Below the pieces are notes generated by a model. It did not search any database and was not told the origin of the DNA. It worked only from the letters and a program-made list of their open reading frames with translations. Both the position numbers and the translations under genes were made by a program. A stretch of 64,000 nucleotides of DNA from assembly GCA_024336345.1 (NCBI GenBank), contig JANFOG010000003.1, positions 62,001 through 126,000 of the forward strand, read 5' to 3'. The DNA comes from Mariannaea sp. PMI_226 (taxonomy: Eukaryota > Ascomycota > Sordariomycetes > Hypocreales > Nectriaceae). Of the stretch, positions 23,219 through 35,967 are shown piece by piece (within the stretch, counting starts at the first letter, position 1; every line of letters begins with the position of its first letter).

Positions 23219-26200
23219 ATGACTCCGAAGAAAGAAACGCAGGAGGAGAAGTTGCCTCTCGAAGAGAGCAATCCGCTGAAGCAATCCCCCATGCTCAACA
23301 GAAATAATTCAGAGTCTGATTCAACAGCGATTCCTGTTGGCGATGAGCGAGTTGATAGTAATCACCTGAACAGCAATAATAGGAATAGGAACGACCAGAC
23401 TGAGAGTCAAGGAGATGAGAAAGGGGACACAAAAGGAAAAGGAAAAGGAAAAGAAGAAGCTGAAGGGAGTTTCAATGATTTCTTGGTAAGTTAAAGTGTT
23501 TTTTCTTGTCAGCCATTGCTGCATCATCCATCACATAGAGAGAGAGGGAGAGAGTATGACACCTTCTCTGTCCAGATGGCCGTGATACCTGATGAGTGAG
23601 CAATCACCGACTTACACACATATCTGCTTTCGACCATCACCACTGCCCGTTTTGGCGATTAATTCCTTGTTGCTGATACAAATGTCTCTTCAGAGAGTCT
23701 TCACATATAATGACCTCCAAGGATGGATTTTCAACACTATTGCCTTCGTCGCCATGGTTGCAGCCGGTACCCTGCTACCTCTCATGGATATTGTCTTTGG
23801 CAAATTTGTGAATGTCTTCAACGACTTTGTCAATGGGACACTCTCTCCAGCTGGATACCGCTCCGAAGTTTCCAAGTACAGGTAAGCTTGAAGCGATATC
23901 GACCGCCTCTGTTGACTAGATGGGAACTGACTATTTTTGCTTCTGTAGTCTCTATTTTGTCTACCTCTTTATTGGCAAGTTTGCCTTGACGTACTTATGG
24001 ACGGTATGTGCAAAGCCGTTGCTTGCTCCTCGTCTACATATTACATCGTATCTAACAGCCTATATCATCATAGATGCTCATTTCAATTACCGCCATCCGA
24101 ACGACAAAGGCCCTCCGCACCGACTTTGTTCGCCAGACCCTTCGTCAAGAGGTGTCTTTCTTCGACTCTCCTTCGTCCTCCATAGCAGGGCAAATCACCA
24201 CCAACGCCAACCTCATCAACCACGGTATCTCAGAAAAGCTTGGCCTTATTGTGGTTGGCTTGTCAACCTTCTTTACAGCGTTTATCGTGGCCTTTTGTGT
24301 GCAGTGGAAGCTGACTCTTATTGTCATTTGCATTGTACCTGTGAACATCATCGTTACTATCATCTGTGTCGTCTTCGATATGGGATACGAGTATGCCATG
24401 TTCGACGTTTACTCCCGCGCGTCGTCCTTGGCTGAAGAGGCTTTTGCAACAATCCGAACAGCTCATGCCTTCTGGGCTTTCCCCAAGCTGTCAAAGCGCT
24501 TCTCCTCAATACTGGAAGATGCAGGCAAAATTGGTGCCAAAAAGTCGTTGATCTATGCTATTCTCTTTCCAACCGAGTTCTTCTGCATCTTCTCCGGCTA
24601 CGGCCTTGCATTTTGGCAGGGCATGAGGATGTATTCGAGCGGGGAGATTGAAAACCCCGGTACCGTGGTAACGTGAGTAGGAGCCTTTGATTGAATCGTT
24701 ACCTATATTTCTTTAGCTAACGTGTGTGTGTGTGTATAAATTTAGCGTCATCTTTGCTGTTCTGGTGGCTGCTACGGCTCTCACTCAGATCGCACCTCAG
24801 ACTATAGCGATTTCCAAAGCCTCCAGCTCCGCTCAGGAGATGTTCAAGATGATCGACCGTAAATCAAAAATTGATTCCCTTTCAGAGGAAGGAGAGAGGA
24901 TTCCAAAGGTGGAGGGACATATCCAACTGCGAGGCGTTCAGTTTGCCTATCCTTCCCGTCCTGATGTGCGCATCCTTCACGGGCTTAACTTGGATGTTCC
25001 GGCAGAGAAGACAACCGCCTTGGTTGGTGCCAGTGGCTCGGGTAAGAGTACCATTTTTGGTCTTTTGGAGAGATGGTATGAGCCGAGTGGAGGTTCCATC
25101 ACTCTAGATGGTTGTCCCATCGAGTCACTGAACCTGCAATGGCTACGAACCAATATCAGAATGGTACAACAGGTAAGTTGATGCGAGCCTTGTTTGAATG
25201 AATGTCAGAGATGGGACTGATCAAGAGCCAATAGGAGCCAACTCTCTTCAGCGGAAGCATTTACCAAAATGTCGTCGATGGCCTCATAGGAACAGACCTG
25301 GCGCAGTTGCCAGAAGATGACAAGCGCGACTTGGTCATTGAGGCATGCAAATCGGCCTACGCTCATGACTTTATCGAACAACTCCCCAACGTAAAGCTTT
25401 CCCAATCTCTTTCACATAATTTGTCGCTTACTAGGAAAATAGGGATACGATACTTACATTGGGGAACGCGGAGCGTCTCTGTCCGGGGGACAGAAACAGC
25501 GTGTGGTTATCGCACGTAGTATTATTTCAAACCCCAGGGTTCTCATGCTTGATGAGGCTACCAGTGCTCTCGACCCCAACGCCGAGAAGGTTGTGCAAAT
25601 GGCTCTCAATAACGTAGCCAGGGGTCGTACAATGATTGTTATCGCCCACCGCTTGTCGACTATTCGAGATGCAGACAACATCGTAGTCATGGCCAAAGGC
25701 GAGATGATTGAGCAGGGAACACACAAGGAACTCATTGACATGGCCGGTACTTATTCGAGACTGGTTAGGCTTCAGGATCTCGGACAGGGCGGAGCTGCTG
25801 CTGCGACAGTTGAGGATGGTAAGGAGGAACCGCTTCAGCATGTGGAGACCATTGCATCCCGTGCTTCAGCGCATGTGGTTCACAACGCCACGGATGACCA
25901 AGAAATAAACTACGGTCTACTGAAGTGCTTGTACCTGGTGGTCAAGGAACAAAGGCCTCTGTGGAGCAATGGAGTGTGGCTCATCCTGATTTCACTTGGT
26001 GGAGGTGAGCACTGGACCAAAGATTGTTGGCTTCCTGGCCGAGGGGAGATGGCTAACATGTTTCTATTAGGTCTAACATATCCCAGCCTTGCCATTCTGT
26101 TCGCTAGGACAATGGATGCTTTTGCGGCCGTGGACGTTAGCAAATGCAATTTCTACTCACTCATGTTCTTTGTAGTGGCTCTTGGTAACATCGTTTGCTA

Positions 26201-27888
26201 TGCAATTGGTGGATGGGTGGCCAATGTTATTGGCCAGGTGAGTTCTATTTCACCTTCTCTTGCCTTATAAAGATGATATAAACAAGCCTAACCAATTCGT
26301 AGCACGTCATGAAATTCTATCGCGCCGAGATCTTTGCCAACACCCTTCGCCAGGGCATGCCATTCTTCGATGACCCGGACCATGGTACCGGCTCGCTTGT
26401 TTCTCGCCTGTCCACTGAGCCCACGAGTATTCAGGAGCTCCTTTCCATGAATTTGGCCCTGATCATGGTTAATATTGTCACTATTACCTCTAGCTCCATT
26501 CTTGCTATTGCATATGGCTGGAAGCTCGGTCTCGCCCTTGTGTTTGGCGCCCTGCCTGTACTTGTCATAGGCGGTTACATGCGGATCCGCCTCGAGTTCA
26601 AGTTTGACGACGATACCGCGGCGCGGTTCGCGAAAAGCAGTAATTTGGCATCTGAGGCAGTTCTAGGAATCAGGACTGTTTCGTCTCTCGCCTTGGAAGG
26701 AGCTGTAATTCAGAGATACAGCACCGCTCTCGAGGGGCTAGCAAAGGACGCGATTGGAAGTCTCGGATGGAAGATGTTGGCGTATGCTTTGAGCCAGTCT
26801 GCTTCGTTTCTTGCAATGGCACTCGGCTTTTGGTAGGTTACTTATCCCTGCCGAATTCAGTCCATGGGTTAGGCAAAGAAGGCTGACTGATATTTTGTGA
26901 TAGGTACGGTGGACGTCTTGTTTCCACCGGTGAGTACACCACCGAGCAGTTCTACATAATTTTCATCGGCGTCATATTCTCGGGCGAATCAGCAGCCGTG
27001 CTATTCCAGTATACGACCAGTATCTCCAAAGCTCGCACTGCAATCAACTATGTCTTCAATCTCAGAGAGCAGCTCGTTCTTCGGGACGACGAGGCAGATG
27101 AGAACGGGGCTTGGGGTGGAAAGAAGGTTTCAGAGAAGGGTCCTGAGGTCGTGTGCGACGAAGTTGGGTTTGCGTATCCTCGCAGACCCAAGCTGCAAGT
27201 CCTTCGCGATGTTAGTATCAAGATGGAACCTGGGAAGATGGTGGCCCTTGTTGGCGCTTCGGGCTGTGGAAAGTCAACCATGGTCGCACTGATAGAACGA
27301 TTCTACGATCCGACGACTGGTGTGATTTGCTTAGATGGCCAGGATATCAAAACCAAGGACCGTCGGCTTTATCGTCGTGGTATCGCCCTCGTCCAGCAAG
27401 AGCCGGTTCTCTACCAGGGTTCAATCCAAGACAACATCTCTCTAGGCCTTGAAACCGGAAACCCGACTGATGATGAGATAGCCGACGCCCTCAAACAGGC
27501 CAACATCTACGATTTTGTCATCTCCCTACCCGAAGGCCTCAACACACCCTGCGGGAACCAGGGCCTCTCGCTCTCAGGTGGCCAGCGACAGCGCATCGCA
27601 ATTGCGCGCGCTCTAATTCGCAAGCCGCGTCTGCTTCTCCTCGACGAAGCCACAAGTGCTCTAGACACAGAGAGCGAGAAAATAGTCAAGGAGGCGCTGG
27701 ACGAAGCAGCAGAGGGCCGCACCGTGATCGCGGTAGCCCATCGCCTGAGCACGATCCGCGACGCCGATTTAATTGTCGTGTTTGCCAAGGGCAAGGTCGC
27801 GCAGATGGGGACACATGAGGAGCTCATCGCAAAGAGGGGACTATATTACGAAATGGTTTTGGGGCAGTCTTTAGACAGAGACGCATAG
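23219..27888 (+). CDS. Full-size ABC transporter, subfamily B (MDR/pmd1-like)
   Basis: Ten exons: 23219-23485, 23694-23881, 23949-24003, 24074-24672, 24746-25172, 25235-25390, 25443-26004, 26071-26237, 26303-26832, 26904-27888; 1311 residues, the normal length. The order is TMD1-NBD1-TMD2-NBD2. NBD1 has Walker A GASGSGKST (about residue 464), signature LSGGQKQR (about 576), Walker B LMLDEATSALD and H-loop AHRLST. NBD2 has GASGCGKST (about 1101), LSGGQRQR (about 1206) and LLLLDEATSALD. Both sites look catalytically intact. The first 90 residues are hydrophilic, with a KGKGKGK run. By family it exports hydrophobic compounds from the plasma membrane (azole, leptomycin-type resistance); the true substrate is unknown. 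The neighbouring Zn2Cys6 gene suggests dedicated control. Confidence 0.93.
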
Positions 27889-28728
27889 TTTGTTCGACCC
27901 GAGGCTATCTACAGCGTTTGGGTTGGATAAAGCCATAAAACCAGAAGATACTGTAACAATAAAAACAACACTACTCGTGGAAAAAAAGGCATGTCTAGAA
28001 TCGAGCCTGGAAGTTGTTCGGCGTTGAACGGTTCGGTCTGCATTTAACAAAAGCCTCTGCAATTTGGGAAAAGGGCGGGCTTTGGGTTTGGTAAAGCTTT
28101 GTGTTGCATAGTTCACATCTCCCACTTGACGATAAATGGACAAATAATAGGATTGATCATTAGCGGTGATTTGGTTTGAACAAAATAATACATTACCACT
28201 CAAGGTGTAACAATCGAAGATGCTGAACCGGTACGAGACTTACAACCCTGAGAAATGAGACGAAGATGGAAGATAATGTAGGTAAAAGTCAAGGTAAAGA
28301 TGAGGATGAATAAATACTATTACCTCTCCTCCCATTTAGTCTTTGGCTAATATCAGGCGTCTTGAGATTCTTATGACTAACTTTTTCTCGTCAAAATGAA
28401 CCGAGGAGTTGAATTGATGTAAAATGTCACAAAACATATGGGGGGACAAAGTCACAAAGTCTGTGACCAGACCATCTCTCATCACTCTCATCACCAAAAG
28501 ACTCGTACCAAGCATGCTGCAATGTCTCATACAAATAGCTCATATGTCGTCATGTCCGTGAACATAAAGCTCTATAACATCTATATCATAACTTAGCCCA
28601 GCGATCTCAGACGGTGCTCCTGTTCGTCCTGTCGCCCTCTATTTTATTTGCACCTGCTCCCAGTGTCCGTCATCCTTTTTCCCACTCTCAAACAAGGCAA
28701 ACATGCTAATCAAGTGAGTGACAACACT
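27889..28728. other. Convergent 3' region, ABC transporter / zuotin
   Basis: 840 bp between two converging stop codons. It is AT-rich with AATAAA-like stretches on both strands and must hold both 3' UTRs. No gene seen. Confidence 0.6.
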
Positions 28729-30128
28729 CTAAGCCAGGACTTTGATGTCGCCTGCCGCAAGCTTGCCAGCACCGACAAGGCGCTTAACCTCGTCGCTCCA
28801 CACATTCTTAATCTCGTCAGCAACAGTGAGGCCGTTGAGCTTGCCTGCAAGAGCAGCAATCTCGTCAGCATCAATCTTGCCCTGGATAGTCTCGACATCA
28901 CCAAGCACAGCGTCGATCTGGGCTGGGCTGGCATCAGCGCCAGCAAAGTAGTTGGCGTCCTTGACGGAACCCTTGAGAACACGCTTGTTCTTCTTGACAG
29001 CGTTCTTAGCCGCCTCCTTGGCCTTCTTGCTGGCCTCACGGTTGACCTTGGCAGCAGCCTCAGCATCAGCAGCAGCCTTAGCCTCGGCCTCCTTCTTAGC
29101 CTGGGCTTCCTCAGCAGCCTTCTTCTCAGCAGCCTCGCGTTCGATACGCTTCTTGTTCTTTGCAGCGTTGGCCGCCTGTCGGAAGCGCTTGATACGCTCA
29201 TCACCAGCGGAGGCATCGTCGAGCAGCTTGCGAAGACGGGCGTTGTCCTCAGCCTTCTTCTTCTTGCGGGCGTTGGCGTTCTTGCGTTCCATGTGTCGCT
29301 TCTGATCACGGTTCTCACTGTCATCGGGAACATCCTCGTCAAGGTACTCAAAAGACCTCCAGCTGTCGAAGTTGTACCAGAAGTTGTAGAAGCTCTCAAC
29401 CTGCTCCTGGGTGGAGTCGGCATTGCCAAAGCTGGGGACGGGGTGAACCTTTGAGAAGCGGCCCTCAGCCTTGAAGACCTTGCTCCAGAGCTTGTTGTAA
29501 TCGCCCTTCTGGAGTTGCTTCTTGGTGGGGGGCTCAACATCAGCCTCCTCGTCAACGGAATCGTACTGGCGACGCTTGGTGGGGTCGAGGAGCACCTCGG
29601 TGGCCTTCTGGATACACTTGAAGAACTGATCGTCGTCGGCGCGACCCTGAGCAGCCTTCTTATCGGGGTGGTGCTTAAGGACCTTCTTGCGGTGGGCCTT
29701 CTTGATTTGATCCTCAGTGGCCTTGTATCGGTACTTGGAAAGACCAAGAATCTTGTAGTGGTCTTGGGTCTGGAGAACAGAGTTGGTCAGCATGATACAA
29801 GAGACGGACAAATATAACGGGTGTAAGTGCAAACCTTCCAATCCTTGGCTTCACGCTGAAGCATCATGGCGTCCTCGGGCTCACTCTCGTCACTCTCGTC
29901 GCCATCCTCAACCTTCTTAGCGCTCTCCTGGGCCTGGATGCGGTCATCCTCAGAGAAGGTGCGCTTGTGGCGGGCTCGTCGGGCGTGGGCGAGGAAGTGA
30001 GGGCCAACAGGCTCGATGCTACGCTGGACGGCAGCAGACAGCTGACCGATAGCCTTGAAGTCCTTGTCTGCGCTCCAGCCGCTGGGGAGGGCGGGCAGAG
30101 GCAGCGTCACAGTCGCCACGGATGCCAT
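28729..30128 (-). CDS. ZUO1: Zuotin, ribosome-associated J-protein
   Basis: Two exons: 30128-29835 and 29769-28729 (65-nt intron); 444 residues, close to the 433 of yeast Zuo1. A conserved N-terminal region (VQRSIEPVGPHFLAHARRARHKRTFSEDDR) precedes a J-domain at about residues 99-170 (DHYKILGLSKYRYKATEDQI), with the HPD triad at about 132-134. After the zuotin homology region comes a long, highly charged helical stretch (KRHMERKNANARKKKKAEDNAR and the Lys/Glu/Ala-rich segment after it) that in the family contacts ribosomal RNA, and a C-terminal helical bundle. With Ssz1 it forms the ribosome-associated complex that stimulates Hsp70 on nascent chains. Divergent from MZM1. Confidence 0.95.
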
Positions 30129-30660
30129 GGTGTATGTGAGTATCTGAGGGTGGGGGTTTGGTGATGGTGGGATGTCAAAGACGAGGAGGGAAAAAAAATT
30201 TGGTGGATTTTAGACCACTGTGCGCACTGCATTTTCTCCCCCGCCATCAGAAAGTACGTACCCATACAGTATGATGGTTGTGCCCAAGAGGACCTGCGTA
30301 AGGTATTGGGGCATCATTATACTGGGTTTAGCCAGTATTGAGTGGCCCCGTCACTAAGAAAACATTACCTGTGGCGCACCGTTGTACCCGGCGTCGCCTC
30401 CAGTGAGTAGTGCGTTGTGAAAATGTACCTAGGCATGGAGTGAGAGAGTCAGCGAGCCAATGACCCGAGAGCAACATCATTTTGGACGACATACTTTTTC
30501 GCGCTGGGCCCATATCTACCATCACCAAATACTCCCGACGGCACCAACACCGCTGACAAGCCTCTATACGCCCCAACTAGCGATCCCAGAAGAGCGTCTT
30601 CCTTTGTGCCTTTTCAGCGTCTCTTTCTGAGTTGCAATTGCATTATCTCCACCTGTCAAC
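30129..30660. promoter_or_regulatory. Divergent promoter, ZUO1 / MZM1
   Basis: A 532-bp region between divergent start codons. No distinctive operator is visible. The MZM1 side has a CT-rich leader from about 30590. Confidence 0.6.
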
Positions 30661-31215
30661 ATGTCTCTCGCCCTGTCAGCCTACAGATCCCTCTTGCGCT
30701 CAGCAAGACTCGCCTTCCAAGGTACGACCAACCATGCTTAGCCTCAAGTCTCCTCGCCGGTTTTCTACTCCCTCCAAACGGTTCTCCTCGCTATCACGAT
30801 TGGTTGCCAATTGAGGAAAGCAAGAGCTGACATTAACTTGCAGGCGATGCACCCATCCTCGCCGCTGCCCAGGTCCAAATCCGCAACGAATTCCGCCAAA
30901 GGGCCTCCATTGAGCCTTCTGATGCCCCCGCCGCCATTCAGCACGCTCAGGAAGTAGCCAAGGTTCTTCGCGAAAACGTCGTTCAGGGAAAGAAGACCGA
31001 GGAGGATCAGAACACCTACAGTATGTTCACCGCTACTATACGCCTCAGACTTATATAAGCACGGATCTATCTCGATTTGTAATATTCTTGAATAACTAAC
31101 ACACACTACCATTATAGAGTTGCGTATACACAAGGATATTGAGAGGGGAGACAACGAGTCTATTAAGACGGCCGGCAACGGCAGTGTCCAGGGTGGTGGT
31201 TGTGGATGCCGTTGA
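30661..31215 (+). CDS. MZM1: Mitochondrial LYR-motif protein, complex III assembly (Mzm1)
   Basis: Three exons: 30661-30721, 30844-31020, 31118-31215; 111 residues. It opens with MSLALSAYRSLLRSARLAF, a LYR-type helix in the form AYR...R, followed by FRQRASIEPSDAPAAIQHAQEVAKVLRENVVQG, the Mzm1/LYRM7 pattern. In yeast, matrix Mzm1 chaperones the Rieske iron-sulfur protein Rip1 before its insertion into complex III and affects matrix zinc. The C-terminus ends in a Gly/Cys tail (GGGCGCR) that could bind metal; I do not know whether relatives share it. Exon phases all agree. Confidence 0.88.
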
Positions 31216-31498
31216 GGTGCCATCACCTATACACATAGTATATTGTACAAACATGTAACATTACCGTTATGATACCCATCGAATGATGTTCTCAAAAAAT
31301 AGAAGGAAATGATCATCACCGCTCTACCTTCAATGTCTTGGCCCGTTCGTCTTTCTTCTGCTTTGTCTTATTTCCTGTTGCCATTTTTTGTCATAAAACC
31401 CCCCACAAAGTAACTGGGCTTGTCCCTTGCCCTACCAAAACGCCAGACGCATGCAAATACACCTGTTTGAACATACAAGAAAACCCAGAAGATTGGCA

Positions 31499-32709
31499 TC
31501 AGTTTCCAGAAAGACTGGCGTAGTTTGGTACGTCGGAAGCTCCTGGAGGCGCCGCGACTGCCACGGGTTGACTATTTTGTCGTCCTCCTGGGCCTGCGGC
31601 ACCACCTTCAATTGCCCTTTTCCCCTGGTTCTTGGATGATCCATGGTGTTGCCTAGCGTCTTGAAGCATCTGGGATCGTTCTGCCTTGTCCATGTTGCCG
31701 ATGGCCTTGGGCGCTCCCCATCGAATCCTCAGTGGGCATCCTGCAATCACGGCACGGCCTTGACAGGCCGCTGCTGCCTTCTCTGCCCCTTCTCTAGTCT
31801 CATAGTTGACGAATGCGCAATGCGACATATGAGAGCAAACCAAGCTCTTAATTTTGCCGTGTACCTTGAAGAAGTCGCGGAGCTTGTACTCGGGCAAGTC
31901 ATCCTCCACGCCGGTCACAAAGAGCGACATCATGTTCTTGTCTTGAGGCGGAAGCCAGTCACGAGGACTCGGGGGCAGTTGAGCTGCGCTCGGGAAAGCT
32001 TGTCTCGCTTTTCCGCCAGCTCTCGTGCCGGCGACAAAAGCAGCCTTAGTATCACGCGTTCGAATCGGTCCCGGGCCACCCACTCCTGCTCCAACGACGG
32101 CCTTCCCGCCAGTCACTCCATCTGCAGTATCATTGTCGACAGCCTTTCCCTTGCGGAAATAAGGCTTGCTAGTGGCGAGACGCCGTAATAGTTCACGCGC
32201 CTTCTCGTCTGTTTTCTGATATTGCTCTGTGCCAACCTTTCCTTCCTCGATGAGCTTTTCGTTGTTCTGGGCAAAGTATTCTCTGTTTATATCGGATTGA
32301 GGTCCTGGAGCGACCATCTTGAGAGCGGCATCTCGGACAACAATGGGGAGGCCGAAGGAGAGATCAAGCATGCAACATTGGCAGCAGTTTTTGAGTCGGG
32401 CGCATGTTAGGCAGACATTCGTTCGCTTCTTACGGCCATGGGCGCGGTCAGCGTTCCAGCTGAAAATAGTAAAAGGCCTCGTACACTACAAACAATAGAG
32501 AGGCATTGTTAGTATGATGAGAAGTACTCACTCTGTTACGCGCAGAGGCGAGAGAAAGTGGGGAGACTTACCAGTTTACATTCGGCGCCATAATCCTCCT
32601 TGAGCATCTTGACGAAGGGATTGTCGGGCAGACATGTTTCGCAGACAGAAGGAAAGTCTGTAGACTCCCAACCAGAGCGGTTGAGGTCTTGCTTGATCTG
32701 AGGAGGCAT
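31499..32709 (-). CDS. SLT11: Pre-mRNA-splicing factor Slt11/Ecm2 (RBM22 family)
   Basis: Two exons: 32709-32572 and 32485-31499 (86-nt intron); 374 residues, against 364 in yeast Ecm2. The N-terminal half is a cysteine-rich zinc-binding region (CETCLP; then CTRPFTIFSW...CLTCARLKNCCQCC) with the LDLSFGLPIVVRDAAL motif of this family. An RRM lies at about residues 215-295 (SLFVTGVEDDLPEYKLRDFF, with the RNP-1-like CAFVNYETREGAEKA). The protein belongs to the NineTeen-related part of the active spliceosome and contacts U6 and U2 snRNA. The C-terminal 75 residues are disordered and rich in Gly, Gln and Ala. It diverges from ERG6 across 1.8 kb. Confidence 0.93.
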
Positions 32710-34536
32710 CGCAAGTAAGTGGACTGATGCTGATGGAGAGCGGCTCGGGTGGTATCGTAATGGGGCGCTGGGGGACTTTTAACTTGAGTCGCGGCGCGGG
32801 ACTTGGGCTGGGAAGAAAACCAGTCACCGGGCGCCACCCGTGGCAAAGCCACAGATGGAAGACTTATGTAAGGCACTTTGGCTGACCAAGAATGAAAGTC
32901 AAGCCACATTGGGCACACATGGCCCAGCCTGCTGGGGGCAACACTAGGCAAGATCTTATCGATAACCGCCAGGGACAGGCATTACGGCAAATGACAGGGC
33001 TGGTGCATGAGTGAGCACGAGAGTACTAGGTAGATTCTCCCTACTTCCTCCGGTGTGCCTGTGCTTCCAATGCGCAACACAAAAAAAAAAAACGTACACA
33101 AGTATCCTCCCGCATTGCGAGTTTTCCCAACAACGCCACGATGATTACTTCGTTGCTGCATCCAGATGCCAATTGATCGTGAAAGTCCTCAGTTCGGAAT
33201 CCGCCTAAAGTCGTAATTGAATCCACACGGGTGTACATGATTTTGCTCAGCCAGCCCACAAAAAGCAACACCAAGAACCGCAATCAACCCCAGAGCATGG
33301 AAAATTCCCACCAGAGCTGAAGGAGCCGTTCAGCTTCTGCATTGGCTGCCATTGGTGCATAATACTCTAGGCTCTCGCTTTGCAACATCTCTCCCGGTGT
33401 GTTAAAGGAACGTGCGGCGCGAGTGTTCCCGCATTCCGGACGGAATGCTGTAAAGTGGCATGATTCTTGACAGGACCTTGTTCCGATACCAACCCTAAAT
33501 GCCGTGTCGTCTCACTATGAGGTATTGATGTACAGTGAAAGATCATTTTTAAGGAGGGGGGGGGGGGGGGGGGGGCCGTTATGACCATCCCCCGCGAACC
33601 TATCGGCAAGTAAGACTAGTGATGAGATCAATATGGGATCATTTGGAGTCTTTTAAGCAACAAAGAACGATCAATCCTTGTGCCACATAATTGACACCCC
33701 GGAATCGACAAAGAGGTAATCGGGGTTTTGTAGACGACTAATCTATAGCCTGTACACAGATCGAGGAATCCAAATCATCAAACCCTTCTGGCATTGCAAT
33801 TCAATTCTGCCGAACCGACACGCATTCGTATCTATGCACTGTCGTTGGCTTGCCATTATTATGACATATACGGAGTAAACTTTCTACTTCTCGCTCCCCT
33901 TTCCTTGTTTCGCTCTTTCTTTTTCGTAACGGGGAGCGAACGCTTTCGTATTCGTATCATCAGGTACCCCCCTTATCCGATTTGCTCCTGGGTGACAAGA
34001 TGGCCTAGGAGGGAGCGAACAGGCACGGCAATGCGCTTCACCGCCCCTGAGCCGAATACTACGAGTAAGGCCCCAGACTCCAAATCAGCCAGTGGTACTT
34101 CATAGAACACTTACAATTAGCAGTAGATCTATGTACCGGCCATCTGCCACGAAAGCACATGTGAGTGGGGGAGACTCAATTGAAAGACTGCACAATGCCA
34201 CCCGCAGAGCAACAGAGAGCTGGACTAAAGCCCAATCAGTATAGCGCCCGGGTCCCCATCGGGAATTGATTGATCCCCAATTGAGATTGGGTGCCCGCAT
34301 AGTGCCTTCCAGTCAGGGGGGGCCCTGAAATTTGCTGGAAATGTCGTCCCTCCGCTAGTCGTTGCCGTTAAAAACGACGTTGCCTCCCTCTCCCAAGACT
34401 CAATTGCCTCCCATTGACTTCTCTCCTGCTGTTCATTTGGTCTTCTTCTTCCTTCCCTTCAACCTTTGTCGTCGAACCTTGTCTTTTCTTCCGGATTTCC
34501 TCCTCTTCTTCAGACCCCAGGTCATCTACATTCAAC
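32710..34536. promoter_or_regulatory. Divergent promoter region, SLT11 / ERG6
   Basis: 1.83 kb without a gene. It contains a G20 run (33556-33575), one copy of TACGGAGTA (33869-33877), and a CT-rich leader (34380-34520) directly before the ERG6 start. Small open frames here have no family resemblance. Confidence 0.6.
33556..33575. repeat. G20 homopolymer tract
   Basis: An uninterrupted run of 20 G in the SLT11/ERG6 intergenic region. It could fold as a quadruplex on the plus strand. Its length may be uncertain from sequencing. Confidence 0.9.
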
Positions 34537-35967
34537 ATGGTTGCTTCTTCGACCGCCTCCAACCTCGAGCGCGAGGATCACAAGCGCGATGCCGACTTCA
34601 ACAAGGCCATGCACGGCTCTTCTGCCAAGGCCCGTGGTGGCATTGCTGCCATGTTCAGCAAGGGCGGTGCTGCTAAGCAGGCCGCTGTCGACGAGTACTT
34701 CAAGCATTGGGACAACAAGCCTGCCGAGAACGAGACTGCTGAGGAGCGAGCCGTACGAATGCCTTTTTTCCTCTCTCTTTTTCACCCCTCTTCTCTCTTC
34801 TCTCCCTCACTTGGGGAGGACACCATCGTTGAACATAGCTAACAGTCTTTCAGGCTCGAACCGCAGAGTATGCTACCCTGACGAGACAGTAAGTAAACCA
34901 CTTCCCTGATTTATTATCGCAATTACTCATTATGGCCTCTCCGCCCCTGCCCCCTCCCCCATATTTTCTCCCCCCCTAACTTACTTGTGCCATTGCTAAC
35001 CAGCTGAATTATAGCTACTACAACCTCGCGACCGACCTTTACGAGTATGGCTGGGGCCAGTCCTTCCACTTCTGCCGATTCGCCTATGGAGAGCCTTTCT
35101 ACCAGGCCATTGCCCGCCATGAGCACTACCTCGCACATTCTATCGGCATCAAGGAGGGCATGAAAGTCCTCGATGTTGGCTGTGGTGTCGGCGGCCCTGC
35201 CCGTGAGATTGCCAAGTTCACTGGCGCCCACATCACTGGCCTCAACAACAATGACTACCAGATTGACCGAGCCACCCACTACGCCCACAAGGAGGGTCTT
35301 TCTAACCAGCTGGCCTTTGTCAAGGGTGATTTCATGGTAAGTTTAATTGTCAATCCCCTGACTATCATATGTTATTCTAACACTGCTTTAGCAAATGAGC
35401 TTCCCTGACAACTCTTTTGATGCCGTTTACGCCATCGAGGCAACTGTCCATGCTCCTACCCTGAAGGGCATCTACAGCGAGATCTTCCGTGTTCTGAAGC
35501 CTGGTGGTGTGTTTGGTGTCTATGAGTGGCTCATGACTGATGAGTACGATAATGACAACTTGCACCACCGTGAGATTCGTCTCGGTATCGAGCAGGGTGA
35601 CGGTATCTCAAACATGTGCAAGGTTTCGGAGGCTTTGGACGCTATCCGGGACTCGGGCTTTGAGATGCTGCACCACGAAGATCTGGCAGACCGCCCCGAC
35701 CCTTCGCCCTGGTACTGGCCCCTGTCTGGTGAGCTGAAGTACATTCAGTCAGCTGGAGACATCTTCACCATCGTACGAATGACCACCTGGGGTCGAACAA
35801 TCGCCCACGGAATTGCTGGTATTCTCGAGACTCTGAAGCTTGCTCCCGCTGGCACCAAGAAGACTGCCGACAGTCTGGCCCTGGCTGCCGACTGCCTGGT
35901 TGCTGGTGGACGAGAGCATCTGTTCACCCCCATGTATCTCATGGTCGCTCGCAAGCCCTCTGCCTAA
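34537..35967 (+). CDS. ERG6: Sterol 24-C-methyltransferase
   Basis: Four exons: 34537-34752, 34854-34888, 35015-35336, 35392-35967; 382 residues, the normal Erg6 length. It adds a methyl group from S-adenosylmethionine to C-24 of zymosterol-type sterols in ergosterol synthesis, at the ER or lipid droplets. Visible motifs are [14 protein letters not shown] (sterol-contact region), the SAM-binding motif [26 protein letters not shown], and the later [11 protein letters not shown] and [16 protein letters not shown]. The C-terminal sterol methyltransferase domain ends [30 protein letters not shown]. Exon 2 has only 35 nt. A CT-rich leader precedes the start. Nothing appears broken. Confidence 0.97.

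Noticed and set aside
28648..29747. Long open frames on both strands in other phases (268 and 345 codons)
   Set aside because: They are shadows of the lysine/alanine-rich zuotin exon, with repetitive Leu/Ser or Arg/Ser composition and no family resemblance.
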